From the NCBI RefSeq assembly GCF_002201535.1, contig NZ_NIWW01000005.1:62001-126000 (forward strand): 64,000 nucleotides of DNA. Reading direction: 5' to 3'. The notes under the pieces were generated by a model, which was not told the origin of the DNA, searched no databases, and saw only the letters and a list, made by a program, of their open reading frames with translations. A program made the translations under genes and the position numbers. Below are positions 12,418 through 21,261 of this stretch, piece after piece. The DNA is from Lacimicrobium sp. SS2-24 (GTDB lineage: Bacteria > Pseudomonadota > Gammaproteobacteria > Enterobacterales > Alteromonadaceae). Position 1 is the stretch's first letter. The number at the start of each line of letters is the position of its first letter.

Positions 12418-14682
12418 ATGAATACGAGAAAACTTGCCGTGGCACTGGCCATCTCATCCGTATTAGGGACCAATCTCGCACAGCAGGCGGTGGCGCAACA
12501 AGACGACAGCACGCAAGAGAACAAAGACTTTGAACAGATTATCGTTACCGGGACCCCGGCAGGGGCCGCGGTGCGCAAAGTGGATGCCAGTTTTGCGGTG
12601 ACGAACCTCTCTGCGGAGGCTATGAAGAAACTGGCGCCTAAAAGTACCGCCGATCTCTTCAAAGCGGTTCCCGGTGTCTGGGCAGAAAGCTCAGGGGGCG
12701 TGTCTGGCGCCAACGTGTTTGTGCGTGGCTTTCCCGGTACCGGTGATGCACCTTTCCTGACCGTGCAAATGGAAGGGGCGCCGTTGTTCCAGCCTCCCAC
12801 GTTATCCTTTCTGGAAAACTCGACGTTATTTCGTATTGATGAAACGGTGTCTTTTATGGAGGCCTTGCGTGGTGGTCCGAACCCGGTCATCTCTAATGGC
12901 CAGCCCGGGCTGACTACCAACTTCCTGCTCAAGGAAGGGGGTGACTACACAGAAGGAACTTTCAAGTACACCACCTCCGATTATGATTTACAGCGGGTTG
13001 ATGCAGTGATCAGCGGTGCGCTGGCCGATGATTTGTACTATATGGTGGGCGGCTATGTTTCCAGTTCACCGGGGATCCGCGACGCAGGATTCAATTCCGA
13101 GAAAGGCCACCAGTTCACTATTAATATCACCAAAGTGCTGGATAACGGCAAAATGAACTTCTACTCCCGGGTGACCGACGATCACGGTGTCTGGTATTTG
13201 CCTACACCGCTGGTGGAAGGAGTGGACAACAATTATACCCAAATGGGTACGCTCACCCGTCAGGGAAGCATTCAATATGGTCCTGATGGTACCGAACAAG
13301 CTTTTGATTTTGGCGAGGGTCGGGGTTGGGACGGCTCTGTATCCGGCGGTAAGATTCAGCTGGAGTTCGGTGATGGCTGGCAGTTTACCGACCGGTTCAA
13401 CTACACCAAAGGCGATGCGGATACCTTGGGTCTGGTGCCCCAGGGCGCCCCCACTATGCTGGCAAATGTGGCAGACAATGGCACCAGTGCGATGGGCGCG
13501 GTCACCGGTGATACTTACGCCGGTGACACGCTGGTGCAACAGATTGGTCGCTGGGTAGTGCGTAAACAAATTGAATCCTTTACCAATGATCTGGCCCTAG
13601 CCAAGCAATTTGATGCGCTGAAATGGACAGTGGGGTTGTACACCTCCAACTTCTCGGCAAACGACTGGTGGTCTATCGGTAACCAGTCCTATCATGTGGT
13701 GGCACCGGGTGGTGAGAATCTTACCGGTATCGACTGTAATGATAACGCCGATAGCTGTAGCTGGAATTATGACATCAACTCTACTGGTGATGGTTCGACA
13801 CGGGCTTTCTATACTGCCTTTGAGTATGCCGTGAGCCAGGATCTGACGCTGGATTTGGGGCTGCGCCGGGAAAACCATAGCATTGACTACACCGTTGATG
13901 AGGGCCTCGATGGCGTCATCACCAAAGCCGTACAATATGATGAAGACACGACCTCATGGACCGCCGGTGCTAATTACATGCTGACGGACAACTCCGGTGT
14001 ATTCTTTCGCGTCAATGACGGCAATAAAATGCCCTACTTTGATGACTTCAGAGATAACTTTGGCTCGTACTCCAATGGCGATGACCTGATCTTCGATGTA
14101 CAACAATATGAGCTGGGCTACAAACGGGCGGGTGATAATTACAGTGTTTACGCCACGGCCTATTTCAATGAGGTGGAAAGCTCCAATGTGACCCAACCCG
14201 GCGCCCCGGCGACGCTGTTTGTTAACGAAGCGCAGGGGATAGAGCTGGATGCTAACTACACCTTCGATATGGGACTCAACCTGAATCTGAATGCCACAGT
14301 CCAGGACACGGAAATCAAAGAAAGTGGTAACCCGGCCGAAGTGGGTAATGAGGCGCAGCGTCAGCCAGGCTGGCAATTACGCTTTACCCCCAGCTATGAC
14401 ATCGCCCTGGCCGGTGGTAACTACCTGAACATTTACGGCACCCTGACTACCATGGATGACCGCTGGTCAGATAATGGTAATACCGTGGTGCTGGACGGTT
14501 ACACCAAAATTGATTTAGGTGCCTACTGGGAGGCGTCAGAAAACCTTAATGTAAGATTGTCAGTGGATAACCTCACCGATAAAGACGGTCTTACAGAGGG
14601 TGACCCGCGTAACCCTGCGGCGCCCAATGGCCGCTATATTATGCCGCGCTCAGTGAAGCTGAGTATTGGTTATAATTTTTAA
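12418..14682 (+). CDS. TonB-dependent outer-membrane receptor (disaccharide/oligosaccharide uptake)
   Basis: 754 residues. A signal peptide ends near residue 26 (QQAVAQQ), followed by a TonB-box-like segment FEQIIVTGT, a plug domain (about 50-165, with STADLFKAVPGV and NVFVRGFPG) and a long beta-barrel ending RSVKLSIGYNF, with the terminal Phe needed for barrel assembly. GGGGA lies upstream of the ATG. The receptor gene heads the sugar locus and carries the LacI-type operator in front, so it probably brings in the glucoside cleaved by the GH65 enzyme. The exact substrate cannot be read from sequence; metal-siderophore uptake is unlikely given the context. Confidence 0.88.
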   Translation: MNTRKLAVALAISSVLGTNLAQQAVAQQDDSTQENKDFEQIIVTGTPAGAAVRKVDASFAVTNLSAEAMKKLAPKSTADLFKAVPGVWAESSGGVSGANVFVRGFPGTGDAPFLTVQMEGAPLFQPPTLSFLENSTLFRIDETVSFMEALRGGPNPVISNGQPGLTTNFLLKEGGDYTEGTFKYTTSDYDLQRVDAVISGALADDLYYMVGGYVSSSPGIRDAGFNSEKGHQFTINITKVLDNGKMNFYSRVTDDHGVWYLPTPLVEGVDNNYTQMGTLTRQGSIQYGPDGTEQAFDFGEGRGWDGSVSGGKIQLEFGDGWQFTDRFNYTKGDADTLGLVPQGAPTMLANVADNGTSAMGAVTGDTYAGDTLVQQIGRWVVRKQIESFTNDLALAKQFDALKWTVGLYTSNFSANDWWSIGNQSYHVVAPGGENLTGIDCNDNADSCSWNYDINSTGDGSTRAFYTAFEYAVSQDLTLDLGLRRENHSIDYTVDEGLDGVITKAVQYDEDTTSWTAGANYMLTDNSGVFFRVNDGNKMPYFDDFRDNFGSYSNGDDLIFDVQQYELGYKRAGDNYSVYATAYFNEVESSNVTQPGAPATLFVNEAQGIELDANYTFDMGLNLNLNATVQDTEIKESGNPAEVGNEAQRQPGWQLRFTPSYDIALAGGNYLNIYGTLTTMDDRWSDNGNTVVLDGYTKIDLGAYWEASENLNVRLSVDNLTDKDGLTEGDPRNPAAPNGRYIMPRSVKLSIGYNF

Positions 14683-14709
14683 AAATCAGGGGATCCTCTG
14701 AAGAGAACA

Positions 14710-14735
14710 CTGACCGGCGCTGCCGGTCAGTTTTT
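14710..14735 (+). terminator. Rho-independent terminator of the TonB receptor gene
   Basis: CTGACCGG-cgctg-CCGGTCAG is a perfect 8-bp stem followed by TTTTTC, 27 bp past the stop codon. It separates the receptor gene from the regulator gene. Confidence 0.9.
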
Positions 14736-14797
14736 CGTTCAATGGTACCGGGCAATTTGCTAGTCTAGACACATCCCTCACTCATCTGTTCAATTCA

Positions 14798-15823
14798 ATG
14801 TCCGAAAAAATGGCGAAAAGCATTGCCGATATTGCCCGCATCGTCGGGGTTTCTGAATCCACCGTATCCCGGGCCCTGAATGATAACCCTCTGATCGCCG
14901 AAAAAACCCGTCGCAAGATTCAACAGGTAGCACGGGATCATAACTTTAAAATTAATGCCAAGGCGCGCGCGCTGAGGACTCAGAAAACCAATGTCATCGC
15001 TGTTGTGGTGCTGTTTAAAGAGCGCACGGAGCGCGGTATATCCGATCCGTTTTTACTGGACATTCTGGGCGCCATTGCCGATGAACTGACCCTGCACGGG
15101 TATGACATGCTCTTGTCTAATACCCGCACCGCCTCTGATGATTGGCGTGATTATTACTTTGATTCCAAGCGTGCCGATGGGTTGATTGTGATTGGTCAGG
15201 GTGAACACGATAAACGGATTGATCGCCTGGCCACCGAAGACCTGCCCTTTGCGGTGTGGGGGGCCGCGCTGCCCGATAGCCAGTATTGTACGGTGGGCAG
15301 TGACAATAAAATGGGCGCCTATCTGGCCGTGACTCACCTGTTGAATCAGGGCTGTGAGCGTATCGCGTTTTTCGGTGACATTGCCCACAGTGAGATGGAG
15401 CAGCGCTGGCAGGGCTATTGTCTGGCATTACAACAAGCCGGCAAAACCATCGATGAGTCATTGCGTTATGCCACTGACTTTACCAGTGAATCAGGCTATT
15501 CCAGCGCCAACCGAATGCTTAAACAGCAGCCTTTTGATATTGATGGTTTGTTTGCGGTGTCTGATGTGATTGCGCTCGGGGCGATGAAAAAACTGGTGGA
15601 GTCGGAACTGACCATCCCGCAAGACATTGCCGTGGTGGGGTTTGACGATGTGGCCATGTCGATGTTTTGTCACCCCTCATTGACCACCATTCGCCAACAG
15701 ACCATGGAGGGAGGAAAGCTTCTGGTGAATAAGGTACTGGATAAACTGGCCGGTAAACCCGCGCGCTCTCAGGTGTTGGACGTACAGCTGATTGTCAGGG
15801 AATCCAGCCGCAAAGCACACTGA
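14798..15823 (+). CDS. LacI-family transcriptional regulator of the phosphorolysis locus
   Basis: 341 residues. The N-terminal helix-turn-helix (SIADIARIVGVSESTVSRAL) and hinge helix region are typical LacI-family, followed by the periplasmic-binding-protein-like effector domain (FKERTERGISDPF, RADGLIVIG, AVVGFDDV, TTIRQQ). It should act as a repressor released by a sugar ligand. Because the same palindrome sits before the receptor and between the phosphorylase and permease genes, these are the likely targets. The gene follows the receptor terminator, and no operator is seen in front of it. A second Met four codons in is an alternative start. Confidence 0.9.
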   Translation: MSEKMAKSIADIARIVGVSESTVSRALNDNPLIAEKTRRKIQQVARDHNFKINAKARALRTQKTNVIAVVVLFKERTERGISDPFLLDILGAIADELTLHGYDMLLSNTRTASDDWRDYYFDSKRADGLIVIGQGEHDKRIDRLATEDLPFAVWGAALPDSQYCTVGSDNKMGAYLAVTHLLNQGCERIAFFGDIAHSEMEQRWQGYCLALQQAGKTIDESLRYATDFTSESGYSSANRMLKQQPFDIDGLFAVSDVIALGAMKKLVESELTIPQDIAVVGFDDVAMSMFCHPSLTTIRQQTMEGGKLLVNKVLDKLAGKPARSQVLDVQLIVRESSRKAH

Positions 15824-15869
15824 TACGGCCCATGAGCGGACAATACCAGTACTGGGATGATGACAGCCG

Positions 15870-16763
15870 CTATTCTGTGTGGCCCAAAACGCTGAACGCG
15901 GTGCCATAGACCTGATTATAATACCCCACCAGTTGCTGGTGGATGTCCTCATCAAACCATTGCAGGTGGGTGTCCAGGTAGTCACGTTCACGGGACAGCG
16001 CACGAATGCGCGCAGAGATGGCCTCAATGGCCTGCTGGCCCTGTTCGGAACGGGAACACAGCACATAACCACTGATATATTCAGGCGTTTCTCTGATACG
16101 TACCGGGGTGATTGCTGGCGCCTCGGAGAAGGGCTGACTGTAATGCTTAAACACATTAGGAAACTCAAAAATGCCATCAACCCGACCCGTCATCAGCATG
16201 GACACCACCCCCGAACCCATATCTGAGCCGCTGCGTTGCCAGATATTACTTTGCCACCTGGGATTTTTTAAGGCCTGATCCAGTTCATTGCCGTACGAAC
16301 GGCCCTGCATAATGCCAATTCGCAGCTGAGGGAGCTGTTGCATTAATTGGTTAAAGTCGGGCAGCGCGGTGGTGTCATCATGTAAAGACAGTTTTTTGGC
16401 GATGTCTTCACGTAAATACAGGCGCAGACCCGGCACCACAACTTGTGGAAGGGCGCTGGCCAGACTGAAGCGTTGACGTTCGGGGCTGTAAATTTTATCG
16501 CCTACACAGACATTGGCGTCGGTTTGCAGTCGCTTGAGTCCCCGTTTTGGATGAGTCTTTTCTACCTCAAACGGCACCTCTTCCAGCCCGCTGAGGATCA
16601 TCTGCTGGGTTTGCTCGTCCATGCTGATCGCTTTTTCAAAGTTAGGATCGTATTCCGCCAGCCACACCATGGGCGCAGCGCTCACCGGCAAGGTGATAAA
16701 GGCAAGAACAAGCAAAAAACGAAAAGCGGGCATACAGTACCTGTATAAAAATCGGTCGAGCAT
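15870..16763 (-). CDS. Periplasmic solute-binding-like protein (TIGR02285-type)
   Basis: 297 residues from the ATG at 16763, with GGGGAG a little upstream; a shorter start at 16733 also leaves a full signal peptide (PAFRFLLVLAFITLPVSA). The mature part opens APMVWLAEYDPNF and has the two-lobe pattern of extracellular solute-binding family 3, such as RIGIMQGRSYG and GRVDGIFEF. It resembles the TIGR02285 group seen in Alteromonadales and Vibrionales, whose ligand is unknown to me. It lies 58 bp after pgmB on the same strand with no terminator seen, so it may be the third gene of the phosphorylase operon, though a sugar role is not evident. No ABC permease is nearby. Confidence 0.75.
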   Translation of the reverse strand: MLDRFLYRYCMPAFRFLLVLAFITLPVSAAPMVWLAEYDPNFEKAISMDEQTQQMILSGLEEVPFEVEKTHPKRGLKRLQTDANVCVGDKIYSPERQRFSLASALPQVVVPGLRLYLREDIAKKLSLHDDTTALPDFNQLMQQLPQLRIGIMQGRSYGNELDQALKNPRWQSNIWQRSGSDMGSGVVSMLMTGRVDGIFEFPNVFKHYSQPFSEAPAITPVRIRETPEYISGYVLCSRSEQGQQAIEAISARIRALSRERDYLDTHLQWFDEDIHQQLVGYYNQVYGTAFSVLGHTE

Positions 16764-16821
16764 CCTAGTGAAGTCTCCCCGATTATACAAGTTACGAGCA
16801 CTTTTTTGTGACAATCTTACT

Positions 16822-17472
16822 TTACAGTTGCCGGAGTATTGCGGTGACTTCCAGCTCGCCAATATGGGCATAGACTTTTTCCGCCTGACTCAACACTGTT
16901 TTGTCACCGATGCCAACGGCAACCATCCCCGCATCGATAATGGCCTGCAAACCTGCAAGGGAGTCTTCAATACCCACACATTGCGCCGGCGCCACATTCA
17001 GCGCCTCGGCCACGGTCAGAAAAATCTCCGGGGCGGGTTTGCCCTGTTTTATCTGACTGGCGTCGGCCACATAGTCGAACGCCTCACTGATGCCAATGCG
17101 CTGTAACACCAGCTGTGCATTTTTACTGGATGACGCAAGACCAATGGCAATGTCATGGGCGCGTAACTGTTCAAACAATTCGGTAACACCGTCAAAGCGG
17201 TCGGCTTCGGTCATATGGGCAATGAGCTGGCGATAGTGGACGTTCTTCTTGTCCGCCAGTTGTTGAACCTTGTGTTGCGACAAAGAGAGCCCGCCTTTTT
17301 GCAGAATAAAGTGCAGTGAACCCATGCGATCCACGCCTTTGAGCTGTTCGTTGTCTTCGCGGGTAAAGGGCACACCAAGCTCATCAGCCAGGGCTTTCCA
17401 CGCTAAAAAGTGATACTCGGCGGTGTCGGTGAGGACGCCGTCCAGGTCAAAAATACATGCCTTGATTGTCAC
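16822..17472 (-). CDS. pgmB: Beta-phosphoglucomutase
   Basis: 216 residues, HAD superfamily. The start FDLDGVLTDTAEYHFLAWK is the diagnostic beta-phosphoglucomutase motif, with the nucleophile Asp and the general acid-base Asp two residues later; GVDRMGSL, ASSSKN and GIEDSLAGLQA supply the remaining loops. It converts beta-glucose 1-phosphate, the product of inverting GH65 phosphorylases, to glucose 6-phosphate. The start is GTG, overlapping the GH65 stop by four bases (GTGA), so the two are translationally coupled. This pairing is the standard one for disaccharide phosphorolysis. Confidence 0.95.
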   Translation of the reverse strand: MTIKACIFDLDGVLTDTAEYHFLAWKALADELGVPFTREDNEQLKGVDRMGSLHFILQKGGLSLSQHKVQQLADKKNVHYRQLIAHMTEADRFDGVTELFEQLRAHDIAIGLASSSKNAQLVLQRIGISEAFDYVADASQIKQGKPAPEIFLTVAEALNVAPAQCVGIEDSLAGLQAIIDAGMVAVGIGDKTVLSQAEKVYAHIGELEVTAILRQL

Positions 17473-19814
17473 AACAAAGCCTCCGTTTTTAGCTCTACAC
17501 TGACCGGTTGCTGTGGCTGTAGCATCACAGGGTGCCGATGATGGAAAATGCGCAGAGGTTCCCCCTGCAATAACTCATAGCGCACCTGTTTATTCTCCAC
17601 CCGCACTTTCAGGCGTCTGCCCAGGCAATGGAGATGGAAACTGAACGCAGTCCAGTGCGCTGGCAGGTGGGGAGCAAAATGCAACTGTTGATGGCGAATA
17701 CGCAGCCCACCAAACCCGTTCACGATACCCATCCAGGAGCCCGCCATACAGGCGGTATGAATGCCGTATTCGGTATTGCCATGGCGATTATCGATGTCCA
17801 TGCGCACCGTATCTTTGAAGAACTCATAGGCCCGCGCATACTCGCCGATCTCGGCAAATTCGATACTGTGTATACAGCTCGATAGTGTCGAGTCGTGCGT
17901 GGTCAGGGGCTCGTAGTAGGCCAGATTGCGTTTTTTCAGATCTTTGGAAAATGCCTCATCCAACAAATACATCGCCAGAATCACATCTGCCTGTTTGAGT
18001 ACCTGATGGCGGTAGATCACCAGCGGGTGATAGTGCAGCAGCAAGGGATAGTGCTGTGCCGGGGTGCTGGCAAAATCCCACGGCTTCTTGTCTAAAAAGC
18101 TGTCGTCCTGCTTGTTGATCCCAAGATCATCATCATAAGGCAGATACATCTTCTCTGCGGCCTGCTGCCAGTCGTTTATCTCTTCTGCTTGCAGATTCAG
18201 CTGTTTGCAAAGACGGTCAAATACCACAGGCACCTGGTTTTTGAGCTTGTCTGCCACATCAACGGCAAAGCGCAGATGGGATCGGGCCATGGCATTGGTA
18301 TAAAAGTTATTATTCACAATGGCGGTGTATTCATCCGGTCCGGTCACCCCGTCGATACAAAATGCTCCCCCGTTGCGTGGGTTGAAATGCCCCAGATCCA
18401 GCCACAGGCGGGCCGTCTCAAACAACATCTCAGCACCAAAATCGCGAATAAACGCCCAGTCGCCACTGGCCTGATAATAGTGACGGATGGCGTGAGCGAT
18501 GGCGGCATTAATATGATACTGAGCGGTGCCCGCCGGGAAGAAGGCTGAGCATTCATCCCCGCCGATGGTGCGCCAGGGGTAAAGAGCCCCTTTTTTATGT
18601 GACATCTCACGGGCCCGTTTACGGGCACCGTCCAGAGTATGGTAACGGTACTCCAGACACTTGCGGGCGATGTCCGGGTTGGTGGCCGAGAGAAATGACA
18701 GGATATAGATCTCCGTATCCCAGAAGTAATGGCCATCGTAACCGTGGCCGGTCAGGCCTTTTGCTCCCATGTTGCTGTGCCCGTCTTTGCCTGCCGACAT
18801 AAACAAATGCAGCAGATTAAAACGGATCCCCTGTTGCAGTGGCGCATCCCCTTCGATTTCCACATCACTGGATTGCCAGAAATCACTCACTTTGCTGTGG
18901 TGCACATCAAGCAGAGACTGCCAGCCTTGCCCGAGGATATCCTGCATGGTCTGTTGTTGCTGCACAGCCATGTCGGCCAGATCGCCCTGGCGACGATGAT
19001 GATATAAAACGTACTTTTCGACGATCAGGGTTTCGCCCTGTTTAAGCTCAAATTCATAGGTCAGGGCAGGGCATTTCTCGCTGCGCTCAAAGCTGACCGA
19101 CACCGGGCTTTGGGAAAAATGATGATCAACCAGGGTGCTGATAACAAAGGTACTGTCTTTCACCTGGTGTTGTAACAGCAGTTGGTTCTCCTCAACGGCA
19201 ACCCGGTGCAGATTCAGGCTGTCCGCCATATTCAACTGGCCAGCGCGGGGATCTGTTTTGTCAGCACTGAATCCATAGTCGGCATCCAGGGCGGAGTTAA
19301 GCATGATGCGGCCGGAAAAATTGTCCGCGGTGATATAGGTGCGCAGCGCCAGCAGGTTCGGCGTGGCCAATGAAGCAAAGCGACGGCTGGTGAGGGTAAT
19401 CTGCTTGCCGGATTGACTCTGCCAGCGCATGTCGCGGTTAAAGGTGGCATCTTTAAAGTTGAGCCAACGCCGAGAACTGCTGGCGTGGTGGGATCCGATC
19501 CGCTCGCCTTCCAGACTAAACTGCATGGCTTTGCCATTAGGAACCTGCAGCATTTTCTGGTTGTGACTGGCATAGCCGTAAGCCACCTCACCATAAGTGA
19601 TCGGTTCACTGTGATATACCCCATTGAGATAGGTCCCTTCACAGCTGACGTCTTCTTCCGGGCTGCCTTCTTCTAAGGTACCTCGGGTGCCCAGATAGCC
19701 ATTAGCCAGCGCGAATAGGGTTTCTTCCAACAAGGTGTTGCTGTTGTCATGCTGCTCGCTTGCCAGTTGCCAGGCATCGGCCGCAAACAAGGGGGATGAA
19801 CCTTTTGGTTGCAT
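17469..19814 (-). CDS. GH65 disaccharide phosphorylase (maltose, kojibiose or nigerose type)
   Basis: 781 residues from the ATG at 19814, with AGAGGA about nine bases upstream. A longer frame up to 19889 would place the LacI operator inside the gene, so I reject it. The protein has an N-terminal beta-sandwich, the (alpha/alpha)6 barrel with GHYFWDTEIY, YPWRTIGGDE and the catalytic-acid motif GVTGPDEYTA followed by VNNNFYTN, and a small C-terminal beta domain. It should cleave an alpha-glucosyl disaccharide with phosphate to beta-glucose 1-phosphate and glucose. VNNNFYTN is reminiscent of maltose phosphorylases, but close specificities cannot be separated by eye. Forms an operon with pgmB. Confidence 0.92.
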   Translation of the reverse strand: MQPKGSSPLFAADAWQLASEQHDNSNTLLEETLFALANGYLGTRGTLEEGSPEEDVSCEGTYLNGVYHSEPITYGEVAYGYASHNQKMLQVPNGKAMQFSLEGERIGSHHASSSRRWLNFKDATFNRDMRWQSQSGKQITLTSRRFASLATPNLLALRTYITADNFSGRIMLNSALDADYGFSADKTDPRAGQLNMADSLNLHRVAVEENQLLLQHQVKDSTFVISTLVDHHFSQSPVSVSFERSEKCPALTYEFELKQGETLIVEKYVLYHHRRQGDLADMAVQQQQTMQDILGQGWQSLLDVHHSKVSDFWQSSDVEIEGDAPLQQGIRFNLLHLFMSAGKDGHSNMGAKGLTGHGYDGHYFWDTEIYILSFLSATNPDIARKCLEYRYHTLDGARKRAREMSHKKGALYPWRTIGGDECSAFFPAGTAQYHINAAIAHAIRHYYQASGDWAFIRDFGAEMLFETARLWLDLGHFNPRNGGAFCIDGVTGPDEYTAIVNNNFYTNAMARSHLRFAVDVADKLKNQVPVVFDRLCKQLNLQAEEINDWQQAAEKMYLPYDDDLGINKQDDSFLDKKPWDFASTPAQHYPLLLHYHPLVIYRHQVLKQADVILAMYLLDEAFSKDLKKRNLAYYEPLTTHDSTLSSCIHSIEFAEIGEYARAYEFFKDTVRMDIDNRHGNTEYGIHTACMAGSWMGIVNGFGGLRIRHQQLHFAPHLPAHWTAFSFHLHCLGRRLKVRVENKQVRYELLQGEPLRIFHHRHPVMLQPQQPVSVELKTEALL

Positions 19815-19874
19815 GGGCTGACTGTCCTCTTCTGATAAATATCTGAGACAAGGATAAGAGTATTTACAAAATAA

Positions 19875-19888
19875 TGCAATCGATTGCA
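19875..19888. promoter_or_regulatory. LacI-family operator between phosphorylase and permease genes
   Basis: TGCAATCGATTGCA, a perfect 14-bp palindrome identical to the core of the site at 12275-12292. It lies 60 bp before the GH65 start and 122 bp before the divergent permease start, so one site may control both promoters. Confidence 0.8.
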
Positions 19889-20010
19889 ATTATGTTAATT
19901 TAAGGTAAACTCTTCTCTGAACTGTTAGCCTTTCACAAACGCATTGCGTGACGTCCTTTGCACTGGCCGGGGCAACAGCTGACTCCTTGGATTAACACAG
20001 GTAGCTATTT

Positions 20011-21261
20011 ATGATTGCCAATCGCGTCAGGGTTAAATACTCACTTTTTCTTACCTATTTCGTTTTCGCTATTCTGCTCAATAGTGTGGGCACAGTGATT
20101 CTGCAGGTGATTAACAGCTACGGCGTGAGTAAAGAGGCGGCCAGTGTTCTGGAAGGATTCAAAGATCTGCCCATTGCCTTTGTTTCCTTTGTGTTTGCGG
20201 CCTATCTGCCTCGTTTCGGCTATCGTCGAGCCATGTTAATCGGTACTGCGATTGTCACGCTGGCTTGTCTGATGATGCCACTGGTGCCGCAATTCTGGAT
20301 GAGTAAGCTGCTTTTTCTGGCAGTGGGGTCTGCATTCGGTCTGGTTAAAGTCTCGCTGTATTCCACTGTCGGTCTGATCACCGATGATCGCCAGCAACAT
20401 GCCTCTGTGATGAATACCATCGAAGGGCTGTTTATGGTGGGTGTCCTGTCCGGCTACTGGCTGTTTAGTGCCTTTATCGATGGCAGCAACCCGGACTCGT
20501 TACAATGGCTGAATGTTTACTGGTGGCTGGCTGCATTGGGGGCGGCTAATTTTTTGATGATTTTGTTTACGCCCTATGCGAATCCGGTACCTGCCAAACA
20601 GAGTCGCTCGGTGGATGAGTTTGTGGCCATGCTGAAGCTGGCCCTCAAGCCGCTGGCACTGGTGTTTATCCTGTCGGCGTTTTTATACGTGCTGATTGAG
20701 CAGGGTATTGGTACATGGCTACCGACCTTCAATAACGAAGTGCTGCACCTGCCCGCAGATATGAGTGTGCAGGCCACCAGTATCTTTGCCGCCTGTCTGG
20801 CGATTGGTCGACTCGGCGCAGGGCAACTGATGCGTTTTATCAGTTGGTATCCACTGCTGAATATTTGTCTGCTGGCCATGGCCGTTTTGATTTTGGTGTC
20901 GATGCCACTGGCCAGTCTGGCTGAAGTGAATCCCGATGTGAGCTGGGCGAGTGCACCGGTTGCCGCCTTTTTGTTTCCATTGATTGGACTCTTTATGGCG
21001 CCCATCTATCCGGCGATTAATTCCATTATGTTGTCGTCATTGCCCAAGGTGCAGCACTCGGCGATGACCGGCTTGATCGTGATTTTCTCTGCTTTGGGGG
21101 GCACCACCGGGTCAGTGATTACCGGACTGGTGTTTGGCCGCTTCGATGGGCAAAGCGCCTTTTATTTCTCGCTGCTGCCCATCGTTGCTATCACCTTCAC
21201 GCTGTATTTCTTCTGGAGATGGAGCACCAAGGGCGATACGGTTACATCAACATCAGCGTAG
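20011..21261 (+). CDS. MFS permease of the phosphorolysis locus
   Basis: 416 residues with about twelve hydrophobic segments. The loop between segments 2 and 3 reads RFGYRRAMLIG, the conserved MFS motif region. CAGGTAG precedes the ATG. Its divergent position from the phosphorylase across a shared operator implies it carries the intact disaccharide across the inner membrane for phosphorolysis inside. The family alone does not prove sugar specificity. Its last 20 bp overlap the end of mgtE on the other strand, with no terminator between the two. Confidence 0.82.
   Translation: MIANRVRVKYSLFLTYFVFAILLNSVGTVILQVINSYGVSKEAASVLEGFKDLPIAFVSFVFAAYLPRFGYRRAMLIGTAIVTLACLMMPLVPQFWMSKLLFLAVGSAFGLVKVSLYSTVGLITDDRQQHASVMNTIEGLFMVGVLSGYWLFSAFIDGSNPDSLQWLNVYWWLAALGAANFLMILFTPYANPVPAKQSRSVDEFVAMLKLALKPLALVFILSAFLYVLIEQGIGTWLPTFNNEVLHLPADMSVQATSIFAACLAIGRLGAGQLMRFISWYPLLNICLLAMAVLILVSMPLASLAEVNPDVSWASAPVAAFLFPLIGLFMAPIYPAINSIMLSSLPKVQHSAMTGLIVIFSALGGTTGSVITGLVFGRFDGQSAFYFSLLPIVAITFTLYFFWRWSTKGDTVTSTSA

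Noticed and set aside
12273-12932. 219-codon frame on the minus strand opposite the TonB receptor gene
   Set aside because: It covers the receptor signal peptide and plug region and the operator; the receptor frame has clear domain evidence and the antisense frame none.
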